The translations under genes were made by a program, and so were the position numbers. Source: Smittia aterrima (Eukaryota > Arthropoda > Insecta > Diptera > Chironomidae). From it: 64,000 nucleotides of DNA. Below the pieces are notes generated by a model. It was not told the origin of the DNA. It was given only the letters and a program-made list of their open reading frames with translations, and did no database searches. The first letter of the stretch is position 1. Every line of letters begins with the position of its first letter. Shown here piece after piece: positions 61,301 through 64,000 of the stretch. Where the stretch lies: NCBI GenBank assembly GCA_033063855.1, contig CP093831.1:27900001-27964000 (forward strand), given 5' to 3'.

Positions 61301-63957
61301 AGAATGAAACGAACAAGGAAAATCAATTAGCTCGTATCAATGAAGAGCTTCACGTGTGCAATCTGAGACAGATTTTGTGGTGGAATTTTGGATTTCAATC
61401 GCCGAGACAAAGCTTCTAACGAACAACGAACGACGAGAGCTTTACTCGCGGGAAGAACAACAAACAACGAACGAGAAACTCGTTTAGAAATGAGCGAGCG
61501 ATGGATCTTTTGCATCTTTTGCATTGGAAGTTCCGAAATAAAATTTATGCGTTTCCAATTGCCAAAATGTTAATCATATTCGCTTGAAAGTCGGCAATCA
61601 ACCCGGCAAGCAGCAAAAGTCCATAAATATCGTTGATGAATGGCAAACGTCTTGAAATTTATGGCGGAATCTTATCGATGAGAAATTTAAAAGCAAATTA
61701 TTTATTTCGATCGTGTTTGGATCGTTTTGGAATTAAAGAAATTCAAATGCATTTGATTTTTCGGATTCGATTGAAAGTCCCTCGTAGCAAAGTCTTTCAT
61801 TTCACGAGCAAGTCACTGACGATTTCAATTGATTTGCATATTAATGAGTCGAGAGTTTGGACGAGAAATTTGTTGAGGATTGATTCAGGATTTGCTTTGC
61901 TTTCTCAATCACAGAGAGCGCCGATGTCAAGTGACGATTTGCATAAATAAAATTGAAGGAATTTTCATGCATAACATTAACAGCATCGAGTGAACTGCTC
62001 ATTATCGATTCAGAGACGAGTACACTTAACGTTTTAATCAATCAACTCAACTCGGTCAATCGTGACGAGATCTGAAAGTCTTTACTCAGCTTCAGTGACT
62101 CATAAGTCACGCAAAGTCTCAAAGAATTAATTATTTTTACAAGTTTCTAACGACGACATCAAACGGCAATAAAAATAACGAAATCGCCTGTGAATTAGTG
62201 ACAAGCTAACTTGAAGAGATGTTGTTCAATTAAAGTTGCACACCTGTCAGCAGCTGCTCGTCACTTATTCTCGAAGAAGCTGCAGTTGTCTGTGGAATTC
62301 AGCGCGAGCGTGATAATTTCATTTTCGCCGCGTATTGTGATCAACGAGCATCATCTTCGTTGACTCTTCTCGACACTAAATGCGTGGGAGTTTGATTAAT
62401 GGAATTTCTTTAATAAACTTCACGTGTTTGTTAGTTTTCTCTTTAAAATTCGCGAATCATTTCTGGGACGACGTTGATTATTTTTAAAACTATTTTGATG
62501 TCAGAGTGAGTGAGAATTATGATGAAAATATTCAACTCACAAGTTGTCGTGAGCTCTTGCTGCACATTTTTAATATTCTCTGATGCATTAAAGCATCGGC
62601 GAGTTGAATTTTCCAATTTGAAAATGTGTCCCGAAAGCCATAAATTTTGTGCAAACGCGCACTTAATTACATCAATAATGCAGCGCAATTGCATTGACAT
62701 AATGAGACCGCAAACGCGATTGAGAGTGAGCGATCCGCGTCGAACTTGACAAATCGATTCAAACGTTTTTCGCTCTTTATAATTAAAGTGATGTTGGTCC
62801 TTCACCTGTTGGGTCACAAACAATTTCTTCAACGACAGAAATATCTCTCAACGACATGAATCACTCAAACGAGAAAATATTTTCCATATTTCAAACGTAA
62901 AGTGACGATTTCTGGTTTCACGAATCGAGAAAGATTAATGCGCGTTACTTTCATTGATGCGATAAGACTTTTGATGAATTGATATGACACTTGAAGTTCT
63001 CGCATTGTTCTCGATCACACAAATGTATTTTGTCGATGATGATTTTGATGAATTGAATTCGATTTGATGGCTCACACTTTAGGCTTTGTCTCTTCTCTTT
63101 TTATTTGCTTTGTCTTTCATTCAATTCATCATTCGCGGAGATTATTTTATTACAAACCTTTCGAGTTGAAGACCTCGCCGATCGTTACTTGACTCTCCTC
63201 GCATGTCCATTAAGCCCGTCAACGACTTGACAGTGATTGAAGCATTTGAAGTGATGAGCGTATGAGATTAAAGAATGCCATGTGCTAATGACTTATCCAT
63301 GTTGATTCAGCGACAAGTCAACGGTTGAGTTATGATTAATTCCATGCAGTGACCGATTAACTTTGAGTCTGATTGAGGATATCGATTATTGAGGCCTCGT
63401 CGATGATAATCTTCAGCTTCACAAGCAATAACGTTTCTCTCTGATCTTCATAAATCAAGTCACTCTAGCGAGTGGAAAATAGCGAAACTGTTTTTGCAAA
63501 TTTAACGTCGATTTTCTCTCTTCGTGTAAAACCTGTTTGCGACCTCCGTCTCGGATGTTGTTTGCTCTAAAATGAATGAGTGACTTCGACTTCGCTCCTC
63601 ATTTCCAGTAGCTTTCAAAGTAGCAAAAATATCAAATAACAACGTCGTCGTTCGCCCGTCAAAAGCTGTTTAACGTTCGTCAAATTCATCGTCGAACTCA
63701 TCATCAAACTTCGCTCGATTTTCGGTGATTGAAAGGTTGATTATTCGGTCATGAAGCGCGCAAAAAAAATTTCGACTTTTATCGATTTTAGATTCTCGTC
63801 AATTTCGTCGTAGCTTCGCTTGTCTCTCGACCTCCAACTGATGTTGTCAAATATTGTTGATGTAATTGACGACTTTCGTTGCTTTGAAGTTTATTTAAAA
63901 ATGAGAACATTTGCACGAAACTTAATTTGTTTGATTTTTTTTTTACTTTTTATTCAA
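58366..63957. other. Gene-poor stretch, probably intronic
   Basis: Follows the donor at 58366. Long frames here (59981-60571 plus, 62443-62832 minus) show no domain, no splice signals at suitable places and uneven composition. Read as intron of the gene starting at 58264, if that gene is real. Confidence 0.35.
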
Positions 63958-64000
63958 AAATATTATATATAATATATTTAAAATTTATATATTATTTTTA
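63958..64000. repeat. AT-rich palindromic tract at the window edge
   Basis: ATATTATATATAATATAT followed by more AT sequence, cut by the window end. Ninth tract of this type. Confidence 0.5.

Overview
The window looks like eukaryotic, insect DNA, most likely from a nematoceran fly. The evidence is AT-rich sequence, short GT-AG introns, two divergent chemosensory ionotropic receptor (IR) genes, a local C2H2 zinc-finger expansion with arthropod-type TCATTC initiators, and a dispersed repeat built like the Helentron-derived elements (INE-1/HINE type) common in flies. A chironomid midge would fit, but the sequence alone does not fix the species.

Layout. (1) 1-6.8 kb: two tandem minus-strand IR genes, each with three exons and each apparently intact (638 and 673 residues). 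Three copies of one non-autonomous repeat lie around them: downstream of IR copy 1, inside its first intron, and between the two genes. (2) 6.8-22.4 kb: about 15.6 kb with no gene I can support. It holds simple repeats, one inverted-repeat element, AT-rich palindromic tracts and an apparent excess of CCATAAA/TTTATGG. (3) 22.4-33.1 kb: four plus-strand tandem copies (A-D) of an intronless multi-C2H2 gene, with shared promoter and 3' flank. Only D is intact. A and C carry different frameshifting deletions in one finger. B is split by a 1.83 kb copy of the same repeat, here with about twelve internal tandem units of about 110 bp. A small minus-strand gene or gene remnant follows at 33.0-33.3 kb, and its 3' end appears to have been copied with the zinc-finger units. 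(4) 33.4-64 kb: a second gene-poor block, probably introns or intergenic DNA of large genes. I can support only the last exons of a coiled-coil protein (about 42.1-42.7 kb, minus), one well-delimited start-codon exon (58.3 kb, plus) and a doubtful small ORF (47.1 kb).

The IR genes are predicted membrane chemoreceptors. The zinc-finger proteins are predicted nuclear nucleic-acid-binding proteins. Nothing indicates that the two clusters work together; what links them is the repeat family that invaded both. The most notable signals are that repeat family (subterminal inverted repeats, 3' stem-loop, T/T flanks, variable minisatellite core) and the zinc-finger array in which three of four copies broke independently within about 100 homologous bases.
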